Source of the DNA: Pseudoalteromonas sp. R3
GTDB taxonomy: Bacteria; Pseudomonadota; Gammaproteobacteria; Enterobacterales; Alteromonadaceae
DNA: 64,000 nucleotides
Direction: 5' to 3'
Assembly: GCF_004014715.1 (NCBI RefSeq)
Contig: NZ_CP034834.1
Location: 248,001-312,000, forward strand
The number at the start of each line of letters is the position of its first letter. The stretch's first letter is position 1. Shown piece after piece: positions 47,815 through 57,185 of the stretch. The position numbers were made by a program, and so were the translations under genes. Under the pieces are notes generated by a model that did not search any database, was not told where the DNA came from, and saw only the letters and a program-made list of their open reading frames with translations.

Positions 47815-48394
47815 GTGAAATTTTTAATAATCTCTGATTTACATGCATCAATAGATGACGATAGCTACTCAAGGCTTGTGTTTAAAGGAGCTGAATCTGA
47901 GTTCGCGAGAAGGTTTTTGAACTATGTCAAGGGCTTGGAAAAGAATATAGATTATCTTATTTGTCCTGGAGATATTGCGAACAAGGGATGCTCAGAATCA
48001 TTCAATATTGGATGGAGTTTCATTAATGAAGTAAAGGAAGCTTTAGGAATAAAGCAGCTATTTTGTGTACCTGGAAATCATGATCTTCAGTCAAGGCCGA
48101 AATCTAGCTTCTCACCGGACCACGCAATTAAATTCTGTTCACCAAAATTTCCTACAGCAGATTATGAGCTAAATACACATTTTTGGGGTTGGAATTGGGT
48201 ACATATTGAGCAAGATGAATTTAACGTTTTCTTAATTAACTCAAGTGCTTACCATGGTATCAATGAAGAGTATCATCATGGTAGATTTCCGAGAGACTCA
48301 GTAAAACAGTTGTCTGACTACATAAATGAAAAAGTTGGCGATAAATGCTTTAATATCATGCTCTGTCATCATCACCCATTAAAGAGAGAAGATG
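47815..48394 (+). pseudogene. Metallophosphoesterase, 5' part, interrupted by IS30-family insertion
   Basis: Begins at a GTG with AGGAA upstream, 9 bp after the helicase gene. Calcineurin-like phosphoesterase motifs are in order: DLH near residue 8, GDIANKG, GNHD, and CHHHP just before the break. The open frame runs 17 bases into the element and ends at a stop at 48411. Joined to 49488-50056 the gene encodes an uninterrupted 382-residue protein, so the insertion is the only lesion. Metal-dependent phosphoesterases of this type act on phosphodiesters or nucleotides; in defence loci they can be nucleases. Codon use is clearly more AT-rich than that of the helicase gene before it. Confidence 0.88.
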
Positions 48395-49485
48395 CCCGAA
48401 TTCAACCCTGAAGTGCGACACTCTTACCTAAATTAAGCGGCCTGCATCATTTCTTTGAATACTACAGCTGGCTGCTTAAAACCCAAACACTTTTTCGGTC
48501 GATAATTTATCCGCGACATCGCGAACTCGACGTCTGCATCACTTACTTCTCGCAAATCAGTGCCTTTCTTTATATATTGACGCAGCAAACCATTTGCATT
48601 TTCGTTTGCCCCACGCTCCCAGGAAGAGTAAGGATGCGCGAAGTAGAAATCCGCCTCTAAAGAGGCCGAAATGAGTTCATGAGCGGCAAATTCGCCGCCA
48701 TTGTCTGCCGTGATTGTATGCACGTACTTTTTATAAGGCGAAAGCAGTTCTATCGTTGCCTGTGCAACATCTTCCGCTGATTTCGATGCGGCTTTTTTGA
48801 CAAGATAGAAGCGTGTTTTTCGCTCCAAAACAGTGACCAGGGCACCAGTTCCTTGCTTCCCTAATACGGTGTCAATCTCCCAATCCCCGAGCCGTGTTCG
48901 CTCTTCCACGACTTCGGGTCGTCCATCAATTGACATTGCATTTAAAATCGCAGGGCCTTTGTCATTTCTACCTCGTCTATATCGCTTATGCCCTTGACGT
49001 AGGTGACGATAGAGTTTTCCGCCATTGCGTTTATCAACAGCAACATAACGATAGATCCACTCATGACTGACAGGCTGTTTAACGCTCGTCAATACTGCTG
49101 AAATTTGTTCCGGACTCCAATCTGATTGCAGTAGTATTCGGATGAAGTCGATTCGTTTTTGAGGGATACGGTATTTCCGTGCCGTTTTGCGTTTCCCTAT
49201 AGCCATTACGTGCGCCGAATCAGGGCAATATGACTCGTTGATTTTATGCCTTCTTAACTCTCGATAAACGGTGGAGCGATGACATTTTACTTTTTCTGCG
49301 ATTTCAGAGGCAGAACAACCCACTTCCAATAATGTGGAAATCTGGTATCTTCTGCCCTCGGTCAACTGCTGATATTTCATGGTAGTACTGCTTGTTTCTT
49401 TGGCGAGAAGAGCGTACCACTTTCAGTAGTTGGCTTCCTCTTCTATGCGTTACCATGAATGTCGCACTTATTATCTGAAATCAGG
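48395..49485. mobile_element. IS30-family insertion sequence, 1091 bp
   Basis: Imperfect terminal inverted repeats, CCCGAATTCA...AAGTGCGACACTC at the left and CCTGATTTCA...AAGTGCGACATTC at the right (read inward), with a 2-bp direct repeat TG on both sides (48393-48394, 49486-49487). It encodes one transposase on the minus strand. Removing the element and one TG restores the host gene in frame. The ends were placed by eye from this reconstruction and may be off by a base or two. Confidence 0.85.
48433..49380 (-). CDS. IS30-family transposase
   Basis: 315 residues, full length for the family. The N-terminal helix-turn-helix of IS30 transposases is present (YQQLTEGRRYQISTLLEVG, ASEIAEKVKCHRSTVYREL). 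The DDE catalytic triad is intact: D in GDWEIDTVLG, D in TADNGGEF, E in GANENANGLLRQY. The enzyme should therefore be active. It is the only gene of the element that interrupts the metallophosphoesterase. Confidence 0.95.
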   Translation of the reverse strand: MKYQQLTEGRRYQISTLLEVGCSASEIAEKVKCHRSTVYRELRRHKINESYCPDSAHVMAIGKRKTARKYRIPQKRIDFIRILLQSDWSPEQISAVLTSVKQPVSHEWIYRYVAVDKRNGGKLYRHLRQGHKRYRRGRNDKGPAILNAMSIDGRPEVVEERTRLGDWEIDTVLGKQGTGALVTVLERKTRFYLVKKAASKSAEDVAQATIELLSPYKKYVHTITADNGGEFAAHELISASLEADFYFAHPYSSWERGANENANGLLRQYIKKGTDLREVSDADVEFAMSRINYRPKKCLGFKQPAVVFKEMMQAA

Positions 49486-49487
49486 TG

Positions 49488-50056
49488 TAGACTATGATTC
49501 AGATTATGAAGTTATGGACGGTGGCCAAGGATTGATCTATGAAATTGCAAAGAAAGATATAGGATCCTGGCTAGTTGTCCATGGCCATAAACACTTTGCT
49601 AGTATTAATGAGGCAGCAGTTGATACGCATGATAAACCACTAATATTTTCCGCAGGGAGTTTTAGCGCAAAGCTGTATCCATCTATTAATGAAAGAACAA
49701 GCAATCAGTTTTATTTAATAGATATAGACATTGAAAAAACCGAAAATGAAGGGATTCTTACAGGAACATTTGAGACTCATTCTTGGAATATTGATCAATC
49801 TTGGCACCCTTCAACCGTGAGAAACTTACCATATCAAGGAGGGTTTGGCTCAACTATTTCACCGATGAAAATAGTTAGAAAAATTAATGAAATGCTTGAT
49901 GAACAACCATTCTTAAATGAGAGGGATCTAGCGCCAGTTCACGAGATGTGCAAGCACTATACACCAGGTAGGTTTGAGGAGTTAGTTAATAAGCTGGATA
50001 GAGCTAATATAAAACTAGAAATAGCAAACAATAGGATAATTGAGGCAAGCAAATGA
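49488..50056 (+). pseudogene. Metallophosphoesterase, 3' part
   Basis: Continues the gene begun at 47815 after removal of the IS30 element. It contains the last metal-binding motif, VVHGHKH, which completes the calcineurin-like set. A C-terminal extension ends in a helical, possibly coiled-coil stretch (FEELVNKLDRANIKLEIANN). The stop codon overlaps the start of the next gene (ATGA at 50053), so in the intact locus it was translationally coupled to the ATPase. The open frame visible from 49430 starts inside the element and is not a native start. Confidence 0.85.
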
Positions 50057-51828
50057 TAAATCATATATTCCATTTTAGTCAATCTTTTAATGCTAAATCA
50101 ACCTCAAAGAACAGCTTATGTGAAAGTTTTATCCCGAATGACTATTTTGATAGGCTTATTTCTCCTAATCATACTATTATGATTGGTCCTAGGGGAAGCG
50201 GAAAGACTACACTTCTAAGAATGTGTGATATTGAAGCTATGGATATTTGGAAATCTGAAAAGTCAGACGACTATAGAAAACGAGTAGAGTTTACGGGGGT
50301 ATTTGTTCCAACAGACCGTTTTTGGAAAGTACAATATGACCGAATTAAAGATTTTTTCAATAATGATAAAAGTGTGATGAAAATATTAAACTCATCATTT
50401 TTATACCATGTCCTAGAAAGCTTTTGTAATTCTCTTATATATAAAGTTTCTTATTTTGAAAGTGGGAGTGTAAGATTTAGAAATGTAAGTTTGTCAAAGA
50501 GCCATGAGGCAGAACTTGTTTATACTTTAGCTGATATTTGGAAAGTTAAATTTAACATTCCATCATTAAGGGGATTGGCAATAGCACTAAGTATTAAGAA
50601 ATATGAGATTTCAAATTATATATCTTCAATGGAAAGTGAAGGCTGTATAGGTGAGTTTTTTGATGTGCTTGATTCAAATATAATTCAACTTCTGGAAGTT
50701 TCAGTTCAAATAGTTAATCAATTTATAGGAACAACAGATGAGAAATGGTGTTTCCTGTTTGATGAGTTAGAGCTTGCCCCTGATATTTTTGTTCAGCCAC
50801 TAATTGATGCTATGAGAGGGGGGCCTCAAAATATACTCTTTAAATTAGCTTTATCTCCTTATCATCGTGGTATTTCAATAACCAGTGATCCCAGTAGCAC
50901 AATGCACAAACAAGATGTTTCTTTTATTAATCTTAGTGGTGTCAAATACGAGGGGGAAGGATTTGCTAAAGCTCTTGCGGAAAGTGTATTTAGAAGAGAG
51001 GGCTTGGTTGATGATATCGAATCATACTTTGAAGAAAATGAAATTGATAGAAATAAAGATATTTCTGAACTGAGTTATAAAGACAACTCTTTCAGTGATT
51101 ATTTAGAAAGGATGGGGTTGAAAGGTTGTAACTATAGCGATTTGAGTACTGAGCAAAAAAGTATTATAAGAAGAATTCAGTTTAACGTTCATTTAAGGAA
51201 TTATTATAAAAAAGATCAATTAAGGAAGCAGGGTAGGAGGCGGCCATCACATTATTATTCCGGTTTTCTTAATATATGTAGAATATTGGAGTATAACCCT
51301 AGGATGATTATAGGTGTTATGAGTATATTCTCTGGGGTTGCTAAGGCTGAAGGTGAAGTGAAAGTTTACCGTCAGCTTAAGTGTATAGAAGATTATTATA
51401 AGTCTTTTAAATCTCTATTAAACACTATTGCGATAGAGTCAGAAAATAGGAAGTATGAAACTTTGTTTGATGTTATTGAATCTATAGCAAAATATTTTGC
51501 TGATGAAATTCATGGTGAGCAATTCTCTCCTGATCCAAGGGGGTCTATAGTTTTTAAAAATGAATTTAATGAGCACTATTTTGAGGCTGTGGGATTAGCC
51601 ATGAATGCCGGGGCGCTGATTTCGGATAAAGTCGGAACAGATTCATTCTATGACATTGATAACGTAAAAAACTCTAAAGTAAGGTTATCCTATATTTTTG
51701 CCCCAGAGTTTAGATTGTTAATGAATGCTCAAAGGCATGTGGATTTATTCGAAATCCTTAATGAGAATAAAATTAGAATACTTGATGTAACTAAACGTTC
51801 TGAAAGCCAGATGGAGTTACCAATATGA
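50053..51828 (+). CDS. P-loop ATPase of a putative three-gene defence-type module
   Basis: 591 residues, starting in an ATGA overlap with the metallophosphoesterase. Walker A is IMIGPRGSGKTTLLR near residue 45 and Walker B is WCFLFDELELAP near 235. The Walker A context resembles STAND/Orc-like P-loop ATPases used as sensors in phage-defence systems. The rest is helical, with no nuclease, TIR or transmembrane segment that I can recognise. AT-rich codon use (many AAT, ATA, TTT) matches its partners and contrasts with the flanking helicases, a sign of separate origin. Its stop overlaps the next gene, again ATGA. I infer that it is the sensor or motor of the module; the activity is not known. Confidence 0.8.
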   Translation: MINHIFHFSQSFNAKSTSKNSLCESFIPNDYFDRLISPNHTIMIGPRGSGKTTLLRMCDIEAMDIWKSEKSDDYRKRVEFTGVFVPTDRFWKVQYDRIKDFFNNDKSVMKILNSSFLYHVLESFCNSLIYKVSYFESGSVRFRNVSLSKSHEAELVYTLADIWKVKFNIPSLRGLAIALSIKKYEISNYISSMESEGCIGEFFDVLDSNIIQLLEVSVQIVNQFIGTTDEKWCFLFDELELAPDIFVQPLIDAMRGGPQNILFKLALSPYHRGISITSDPSSTMHKQDVSFINLSGVKYEGEGFAKALAESVFRREGLVDDIESYFEENEIDRNKDISELSYKDNSFSDYLERMGLKGCNYSDLSTEQKSIIRRIQFNVHLRNYYKKDQLRKQGRRRPSHYYSGFLNICRILEYNPRMIIGVMSIFSGVAKAEGEVKVYRQLKCIEDYYKSFKSLLNTIAIESENRKYETLFDVIESIAKYFADEIHGEQFSPDPRGSIVFKNEFNEHYFEAVGLAMNAGALISDKVGTDSFYDIDNVKNSKVRLSYIFAPEFRLLMNAQRHVDLFEILNENKIRILDVTKRSESQMELPI

Positions 51829-52718
51829 AAGTTCTAAAGGAACCAATAGAGAATTCATTCGATTACGCTATATTTGGGTTGGGATATGAATGTCGTTCCG
51901 TTACAGCGTACTTGAGCTATCGAGAAAAGTCTAAAAACATAATAGTTTTCGGTTACAACTCAAATCAAAAAGAGCATAGCTATTGTAAAAATAAAAAAAT
52001 ATTTGGCTCTGAATCTATCAGAGAAGTTGATTGCAATGAAATTAAAGAGAGTATAGATTTATTTATAGGTGATTTATGTAATCCTGTGAGTGTTCTCTTG
52101 GATATCACAGTTATGACACGGCATAGATTGGCTTTGCTTTTATATGTTTTGTCAAAAAAATTACCAAAAGGTTCCTTCTTGAAGGTAGTTTATAATGCTT
52201 CAAAATACGTTACTCCAGATGCGGATTTACAACCAGTTAAAAGTATCGGTCCTATTATAGAAGAGTTGAAAGGTGATTTAGGAAGCTTATCTTCAACAAC
52301 AACACTGGTATTTGGTCTAGGGTATGAGAAGTTGAAAGCTCTTGGTGTATATAACTACTTAGAACCTGATAGTGCTTATACACTATCTCCAGAAAGTGAT
52401 GACTCTAGGTTTTATTGTGATGTTTTAGAAAACAATAAAGAGCTCCTAGAGCTAATACCAGAGGGTAAAAAGTATACATATAATCTCTATAGGCCATATG
52501 ACACTTATGTTGACTTAAAGTCTTTAGTTAACACAATACAAGAAAGATCTCGGGTTGTACTTGTGCCATTGGGTCCAAAACTTCTGTCCGCACTAGCAGT
52601 AATAGTTGGTATTGAATTAGCTCCAAATTTACCTGTTTGGAGAGTGTCATCTTTGCACTCAGAATCGCCTGTCGAAAGAGCAGCTGATAAAGAAGTGCAC
52701 TTTACCGTTGTGATATAA
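51825..52718 (+). CDS. Unrecognised 297-residue protein, third gene of the ATPase module
   Basis: Begins in the ATGA overlap with the ATPase gene. Near the N-terminus is FGLGYECRSVTAYLSYR; a related FGLGYEKLKALGVYNYL recurs near residue 162, so there may be two structurally similar halves. Other notable stretches are LLDITVMTRHRLALLLYVL, VVYNASKYV, and the end ERSRVVLVPLGPKLLSALA. The alternating hydrophobic strands and glycine turns suggest Rossmann-like alpha/beta folding. No signal peptide or membrane helix is seen. I do not recognise a named family. Tight coupling to the ATPase and phosphoesterase indicates that the three act together. Confidence 0.75.
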   Translation: MKVLKEPIENSFDYAIFGLGYECRSVTAYLSYREKSKNIIVFGYNSNQKEHSYCKNKKIFGSESIREVDCNEIKESIDLFIGDLCNPVSVLLDITVMTRHRLALLLYVLSKKLPKGSFLKVVYNASKYVTPDADLQPVKSIGPIIEELKGDLGSLSSTTTLVFGLGYEKLKALGVYNYLEPDSAYTLSPESDDSRFYCDVLENNKELLELIPEGKKYTYNLYRPYDTYVDLKSLVNTIQERSRVVLVPLGPKLLSALAVIVGIELAPNLPVWRVSSLHSESPVERAADKEVHFTVVI

Positions 52719-52783
52719 CAATTTTTTTAGCTACATCGTATGAGCATAAATATAAGTTAAGGTGTTATTGGGGGATTTTAAAT

Positions 52784-55700
52784 TCACCCCATCGCCAATT
52801 TCCCTGCCTCATGCCAGATACCATTCGGCATGGGGTGGTGTAATTTCCAGGTGATATCCATAGGCTGGCTACCTTGGTGCTGAACATAGCCAACCTCCCC
52901 GAAATTGACAAACCCCATGGTTCTGCCGTTTTCGTCGGTGTTCTGCTCGCGAACAAACAAAAATAGCCGTTTTCCTTTTTGTTTGTGCTCGATATAACTC
53001 AACCCTTTACCGCGCTCTGGGCGTGCGGTGTTCTGGCTTTGCCAGTGGAAAAGGGTAGGGCTGATGGCGTAATCGTTGTACAGAGTTGTGGGTGAGTAAA
53101 CTTTCTCGCACTTATTTAAAGTGACAAACAAAACCTCAATATTTAGAGACTTGAACTCTTTCACGCCTTCCCTTGCTGATGAGCGCTTTTCAAAGGTGTG
53201 TTCGCCCATGGCCGCAAAGATCTGCTCGCGGGTATACCGGCTGTGTAGTTGCAATGCCTTGTTTGGTAAAGACGACAATGGCTGTTCTATGTGTTCGATA
53301 CGATTGAGTAAGATGACCAATACGTCTCTTAACTCAGTTGTTAGAATGGGGTGGGCCAATGCTTGGAGGCTCTCGGCCACAGACTTTGAGTTTGCCTGAT
53401 TCTGTGGCGTTTCCCAAAAGTTGTAAAACGCCATCATAGCCATCGCATCTTTTGTTTTACTATCAAACTGAGTGATTTGCGACATATCAAAGTGATTGTC
53501 ACACAAAGCAAGCAAAAAGCTCAGATAGGTAAGTGAGTTACACGCCAGCAGTTGTGTATTAATTGCTCGGTTATAAGCCTTAATGAGTGATAACTCATGC
53601 TCGACCAGTTCAGGTTGAGTGAGGCTATGCCAACGGCTGACTCCAGATTGTGTTGGCTTATAGAGATCTTCAAGCGTGACGCTGGGGTTCACTTTTAGGA
53701 AATTGGCCAGGGTCAATGGCAGGTTGGTGTCTTGTGTAAAGCGATTAACTAAGGCTCTGAGCCTGTTTAAGTCATTCGTTGCCTTACGAATATTATCGAG
53801 AATAACGTCTTTGCTTTGTTTTTGTAGCTCTATGCGACAACCGAGCGGTAAATGCGGAAATCCGTCTTTAATCTCATGCCCAATTGCTGTGTTTGTTTTG
53901 CCAACCAGGGCTCTAAATTTGGCTGCAAAATCGTATTCTGGCCTGGCATTGCCGACAAAATCGAGCACGGTGCAGCATTCTTTTTCGTTATTACTCAGGC
54001 GTAAACCCCGGCCCAGTTGTTGTAAAAACAGCGTGAGACTTTCTGTTGGACGCAGGAACAACAAGGTATCAACTTCTGGAATATCGACACCCTCATTAAA
54101 AATATCGACCACACACAAAATATTGATGTCGCCGTTTCTTAAAGCGGTTTGCATTTTGTGTCTTTCTTGGGTGTTATCACTGGTTAGAATGCCTGCACTT
54201 ATACTGTTTAAATTGAACTGCTTTGCCATAAACTCAGCGTGAACCTTACTTACACAAAACGCCAGCGCCTTGATTTTGTGTACATCGACGAGAATATCCT
54301 GCATATTGGCGATAATCTTACGCGCTCTTTGGTCGTTATACGTATAAAGCTGTGTCAGTGCGGCTATTTCATAACGGCCTTGTTTCCAGGGAATGGTGCG
54401 CAAGTCAGTGTCATCATCCACCGCAAAGTAATGAAAAGGGCATAAATGTCGTTGGTTTATGGCCTCTGGCAATCGTAGTTCTGCTGCAATTACCCCACCA
54501 AAATCATTAAGTATATTGCCACCATCTTGTCGCTCTGGTGTGGCTGTGAGTCCGAGCAATATATGTGGTTTAAAGTGCGCTAAAATATCGCGGTAGCTAC
54601 GTGCTGTAATATGGTGCACTTCGTCGATAACGATGTAGTCAAAGTAATCGACCGTCAGGTTTAGGGAATCTAGCTGGTTGTTGAGTGTTTGTACCGACGC
54701 AAACAGCTGTCGATAGCTACCTGGCTTGTGATTGCCCACCCAAAGCTCGCCAAACTGGTTGTCTTTTAAAACGGCTCTGAAGGCGCCTCGGGCTTGTTTT
54801 AATATTTCTTCGCGATGCGCCACAAAGAGTATGTTTGCATTCGGTTTGTCTTTAATAAATCGCTGGAAGTCGAACGCGGAAATGAGTGTTTTACCTGTGC
54901 CGGTTGCTGCCACCACCAGATTTCTAGTGCGGTTGTGCAGCGTTCGCTCTGCACTGAGTTTATCAAGTATGGTGCGCTGGTGAGGCTTAGGTGCCAAGTC
55001 AAAATAATAGTGACTGCTGGTATCACTGAGCTGATCTTTGTTGCCTGACAGGGCTGTTTTGAGCTTTTGCTTGCAGGTTTCCTGACCTGTATACAACTCA
55101 AATTCGTCGGATTCCCAGTAGGTTTCGAACGTGCTGAGTGACTTTTTAATTATGTGCGGAATTTCCTGGTTGGTGATCTTCAGGTTCCACTCAAGCCCGT
55201 TTGACAGCGCTGAGTAAGAGAGATTGGATGAACCAATATACCCCGTATGAAATCCATTGTTACGCAAAAATAAATAGGACTTGGCGTGAAGCCTCTCCTG
55301 GCGCGTGTTGTAGCTGATTTTAACTTCGGTGTTTGGTAAAGCTGCCAGAAAGTCGATTGCACGCTGATCTGTCGCGCCCATATATGAAGTGGTAATGATC
55401 TTTAGCTGCTTGCCGCTATGAGTGAAGTCTCGTAACACTTCTTTGAATATGCGGATCCCTGTCCAGCGTATAAAAGAGACCAACCAGTATATTGTATCTG
55501 CTGATTGTATTTCTCGCTTTAGCTCGCTTTCTAAAGATAAACCGGCATTGGCGCCAGAGAATAACTCACTTTGCGTCAGTCCTGTTTGAGGAAAGATGGC
55601 ATCACTATACTGCTCCAAGTCCGCCGCTAAGGGGTTACATTTGTCGAACAGTGCCGTGAGTATTTTCCCCTTTGTATCAACTAAGTTCTCCTCAATACAG

Positions 55701-55954
55701 TGCGTTTCACTTAGTTGATCTTTAAGCCAAAAAACAAACTTATTAGCAAGTTGGATCTGTTGCTCCAGGCGGTTTTTGTCCCCTGCGGGGATGCTGTCGA
55801 TAGCAAGTTGCATCAGCTTTGACATAAAACGTGATAACCAGATAGCCGCTTCGCCGCTTTCTAACTGACGTTCTCCGACGTAAAAGCGTTCTCGATCAAG
55901 CTGTTGCTCTACCACCTGAGTGATCAATTGTTCGTAAATACCAAACTGCTGCAC
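52784..55954 (-). CDS. PLD-nuclease-like/DExH helicase with C-terminal DUF3427
   Basis: 1056 residues from a GTG at 55954 with AAGGAT upstream. After an N-terminal helical region of about 130 residues comes a PLD-like domain (HAKSYLF near 222, IGSSNLSYSAL). The helicase core follows: AATGTGKT near 350, DEVHH near 441, TATPERQD, DIFNEGVDIP and QQLGRGLR. The C-terminal part is DUF3427 (YSPTTLYNDYAISPTLFHWQ, RLFLFVREQNTDENG, GFVNFGEVGYV). It shares the PLD-helicase plan with the gene at 44827 but not its tail. It converges on the ATPase module with only 65 bp between stops. These helicases are widespread and often lie in defence islands; the biochemical role is not established. Confidence 0.88.
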   Translation of the reverse strand: MQQFGIYEQLITQVVEQQLDRERFYVGERQLESGEAAIWLSRFMSKLMQLAIDSIPAGDKNRLEQQIQLANKFVFWLKDQLSETHCIEENLVDTKGKILTALFDKCNPLAADLEQYSDAIFPQTGLTQSELFSGANAGLSLESELKREIQSADTIYWLVSFIRWTGIRIFKEVLRDFTHSGKQLKIITTSYMGATDQRAIDFLAALPNTEVKISYNTRQERLHAKSYLFLRNNGFHTGYIGSSNLSYSALSNGLEWNLKITNQEIPHIIKKSLSTFETYWESDEFELYTGQETCKQKLKTALSGNKDQLSDTSSHYYFDLAPKPHQRTILDKLSAERTLHNRTRNLVVAATGTGKTLISAFDFQRFIKDKPNANILFVAHREEILKQARGAFRAVLKDNQFGELWVGNHKPGSYRQLFASVQTLNNQLDSLNLTVDYFDYIVIDEVHHITARSYRDILAHFKPHILLGLTATPERQDGGNILNDFGGVIAAELRLPEAINQRHLCPFHYFAVDDDTDLRTIPWKQGRYEIAALTQLYTYNDQRARKIIANMQDILVDVHKIKALAFCVSKVHAEFMAKQFNLNSISAGILTSDNTQERHKMQTALRNGDINILCVVDIFNEGVDIPEVDTLLFLRPTESLTLFLQQLGRGLRLSNNEKECCTVLDFVGNARPEYDFAAKFRALVGKTNTAIGHEIKDGFPHLPLGCRIELQKQSKDVILDNIRKATNDLNRLRALVNRFTQDTNLPLTLANFLKVNPSVTLEDLYKPTQSGVSRWHSLTQPELVEHELSLIKAYNRAINTQLLACNSLTYLSFLLALCDNHFDMSQITQFDSKTKDAMAMMAFYNFWETPQNQANSKSVAESLQALAHPILTTELRDVLVILLNRIEHIEQPLSSLPNKALQLHSRYTREQIFAAMGEHTFEKRSSAREGVKEFKSLNIEVLFVTLNKCEKVYSPTTLYNDYAISPTLFHWQSQNTARPERGKGLSYIEHKQKGKRLFLFVREQNTDENGRTMGFVNFGEVGYVQHQGSQPMDITWKLHHPMPNGIWHEAGKLAMG

Positions 55955-56166
55955 GGGTTATCCTTATTGTTTTTATGTGCTTGAAACTCAGTTAGTTTAA
56001 AGGCTTTATGTAGTTCGATAAAGTATTTAAGTTTGTTTTGAACGCAATTCCAGTAACTCTTTATTCATATTTATGCAGCAAAAATTAAACCTGCTCACTT
56101 TACCATCAGTTTGGGTAACAAATTACCCGCTAACTAAACGCTAAAAATAAGTAAAAGGATTAAAAA

Positions 56167-56481
56167 ATGAAAAAGCTAATTATTGCTGCGGCATTGAGTA
56201 CGTGTGCGTTTTCTTCTGTGGCTGGCGAAGTAGTGCTGCACAATGTAAGCGTGTATGCAAACAGCACAGTAAAACTGGATGTATGGGCAAGTGCCTACAA
56301 TGCTTATGGCTACTGCCACGTAAATGGTTTTGACGATGCAGTGCGTTTTACCACTAAATGTGGTGAAGACGAGTCTACTTTTGCCCGTTATGCCGGTGGC
56401 ACTAAGTGGGTTCAAAAAGACAGCGGTTCAAAAAATCAGTGTTACGCACTGCTTGAAACGGTTACCTGCGTAAACTACTAA
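56167..56481 (+). CDS. Small secreted Cys-rich protein, function unknown
   Basis: 104 residues with AAAGGA before the ATG. A Sec signal peptide covers about residues 1-20 (MKKLIIAAALSTCAFSSVAG). The mature chain of about 84 residues has four Cys (50, 65, 92, 101), enough for two disulfides, and many Tyr, Asn and Gly. I do not recognise a family. A strong terminator follows at 56542-56563, so it is a single-gene transcript. A small periplasmic or secreted inhibitor, or an adhesin-like protein, would fit its size, but nothing in the context decides. Confidence 0.7.
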   Translation: MKKLIIAAALSTCAFSSVAGEVVLHNVSVYANSTVKLDVWASAYNAYGYCHVNGFDDAVRFTTKCGEDESTFARYAGGTKWVQKDSGSKNQCYALLETVTCVNY

Positions 56482-56541
56482 TAGCTGCGCTTTTGGTGGT
56501 ATTGCCGCCAGGTTTTAGTGACACTTTGATAGTGAATATTG

Positions 56542-56563
56542 GGCTGCGTTTGCAGCCTTTTTT
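56542..56563 (+). terminator. Rho-independent terminator after the small secreted protein
   Basis: GGCTGC-gttt-GCAGCC hairpin followed by seven T residues. Confidence 0.85.
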
Positions 56564-56813
56564 AGGTCCGCTTTTTACCTTTCGTTGTGCAACTTGTTCT
56601 GAGTTTAATTTCTTTACTGATTTTTGTGGCGAGTCCTCTCGCTGATTGATATAAGACCAAAATCTAATATCGACAGGCTTTTTCATGTACCCTTAATATG
56701 GTTATATTGTAACCTCATGTAATTGAGGTGGCATCGACTTTGTGAAAACATAGCGTGTATAGCGAGCGAGACGAAAATTGACGCTGTATGCTGTGGTTGT
56801 CATTTCATCAAAC

Positions 56814-56827
56814 ATGAATTTATTCAT
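56814..56827. promoter_or_regulatory. Inverted repeat ATGAAT-TT-ATTCAT upstream of GG-leader copy 5
   Basis: Perfect six-base arms, centred about 28 bases before the ATG. Position fits an operator overlapping the start of transcription. No promoter elements were assigned with confidence. Confidence 0.4.
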
Positions 56828-56848
56828 CACGGCAACTAAGGAAAAACA

Positions 56849-57019
56849 ATGAAAACTAAAAAAATGACGCTAAACCTGAGCAAAAAAGTCATTAAAAATC
56901 TGGACAACGCAGCAGTGAATAAGTCGCTTACAGATAAAATAGCGGGCGGCACAGGTGGTGGCTCTAACAGCTATAATGGACCTTGCTATACACCAGCAAC
57001 ATCTCAGCGCTATTGCTAA
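56849..57019 (+). CDS. GG-leader small peptide, RiPP-precursor-like (copy 5)
   Basis: 56 residues with AAGGAAA upstream. The leader MKTKKMTLNLSKKVIKNLDN is followed by LTDKIAGG. The core TGGGSNSYNGPCYTPATSQR ends in Y-C, giving two Cys, three Tyr and many Ser, Thr and Gly. It keeps the lysine-rich KKxIKNL element and the IAGG end of copies 1 and 3, but its core is unrelated to theirs. It is directly followed by copy 6 on the same strand. This peptide has no adjacent maturation enzyme. Confidence 0.7.
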   Translation: MKTKKMTLNLSKKVIKNLDNAAVNKSLTDKIAGGTGGGSNSYNGPCYTPATSQRYC

Positions 57020-57185
57020 TTCTCATTGCGATTTTCGCTTAAGTGATAGCGCTTAAATGACAGCGTTGTTTTAACTGCCTGAGCGAGTTGAACTACGAGA
57101 TAATAAACGCTGCTGGTGTTTTATAATTACCTTGTCAGTACAATTTATGCGCTAAGGTATTATAACGATTTTTTGGAGGTTAAGG

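Larger units (their letters stand above)
56482..56848. other. Intergenic stretch with terminator and promoter region
   Basis: Contains the terminator at 56542 and, near its right end, an inverted repeat ATGAAT-TT-ATTCAT (56814-56827) just upstream of the next GG-leader gene. A 74-codon minus-strand frame here overlaps the terminator and was not accepted. Confidence 0.5.

Noticed and set aside
56462..56686. 74-codon minus-strand frame beginning MKKPVDIRFWSYIN
   Set aside because: It reads through the terminator of the neighbouring gene and overlaps its stop; no family or good ribosome site was seen, though a small gene cannot be excluded.
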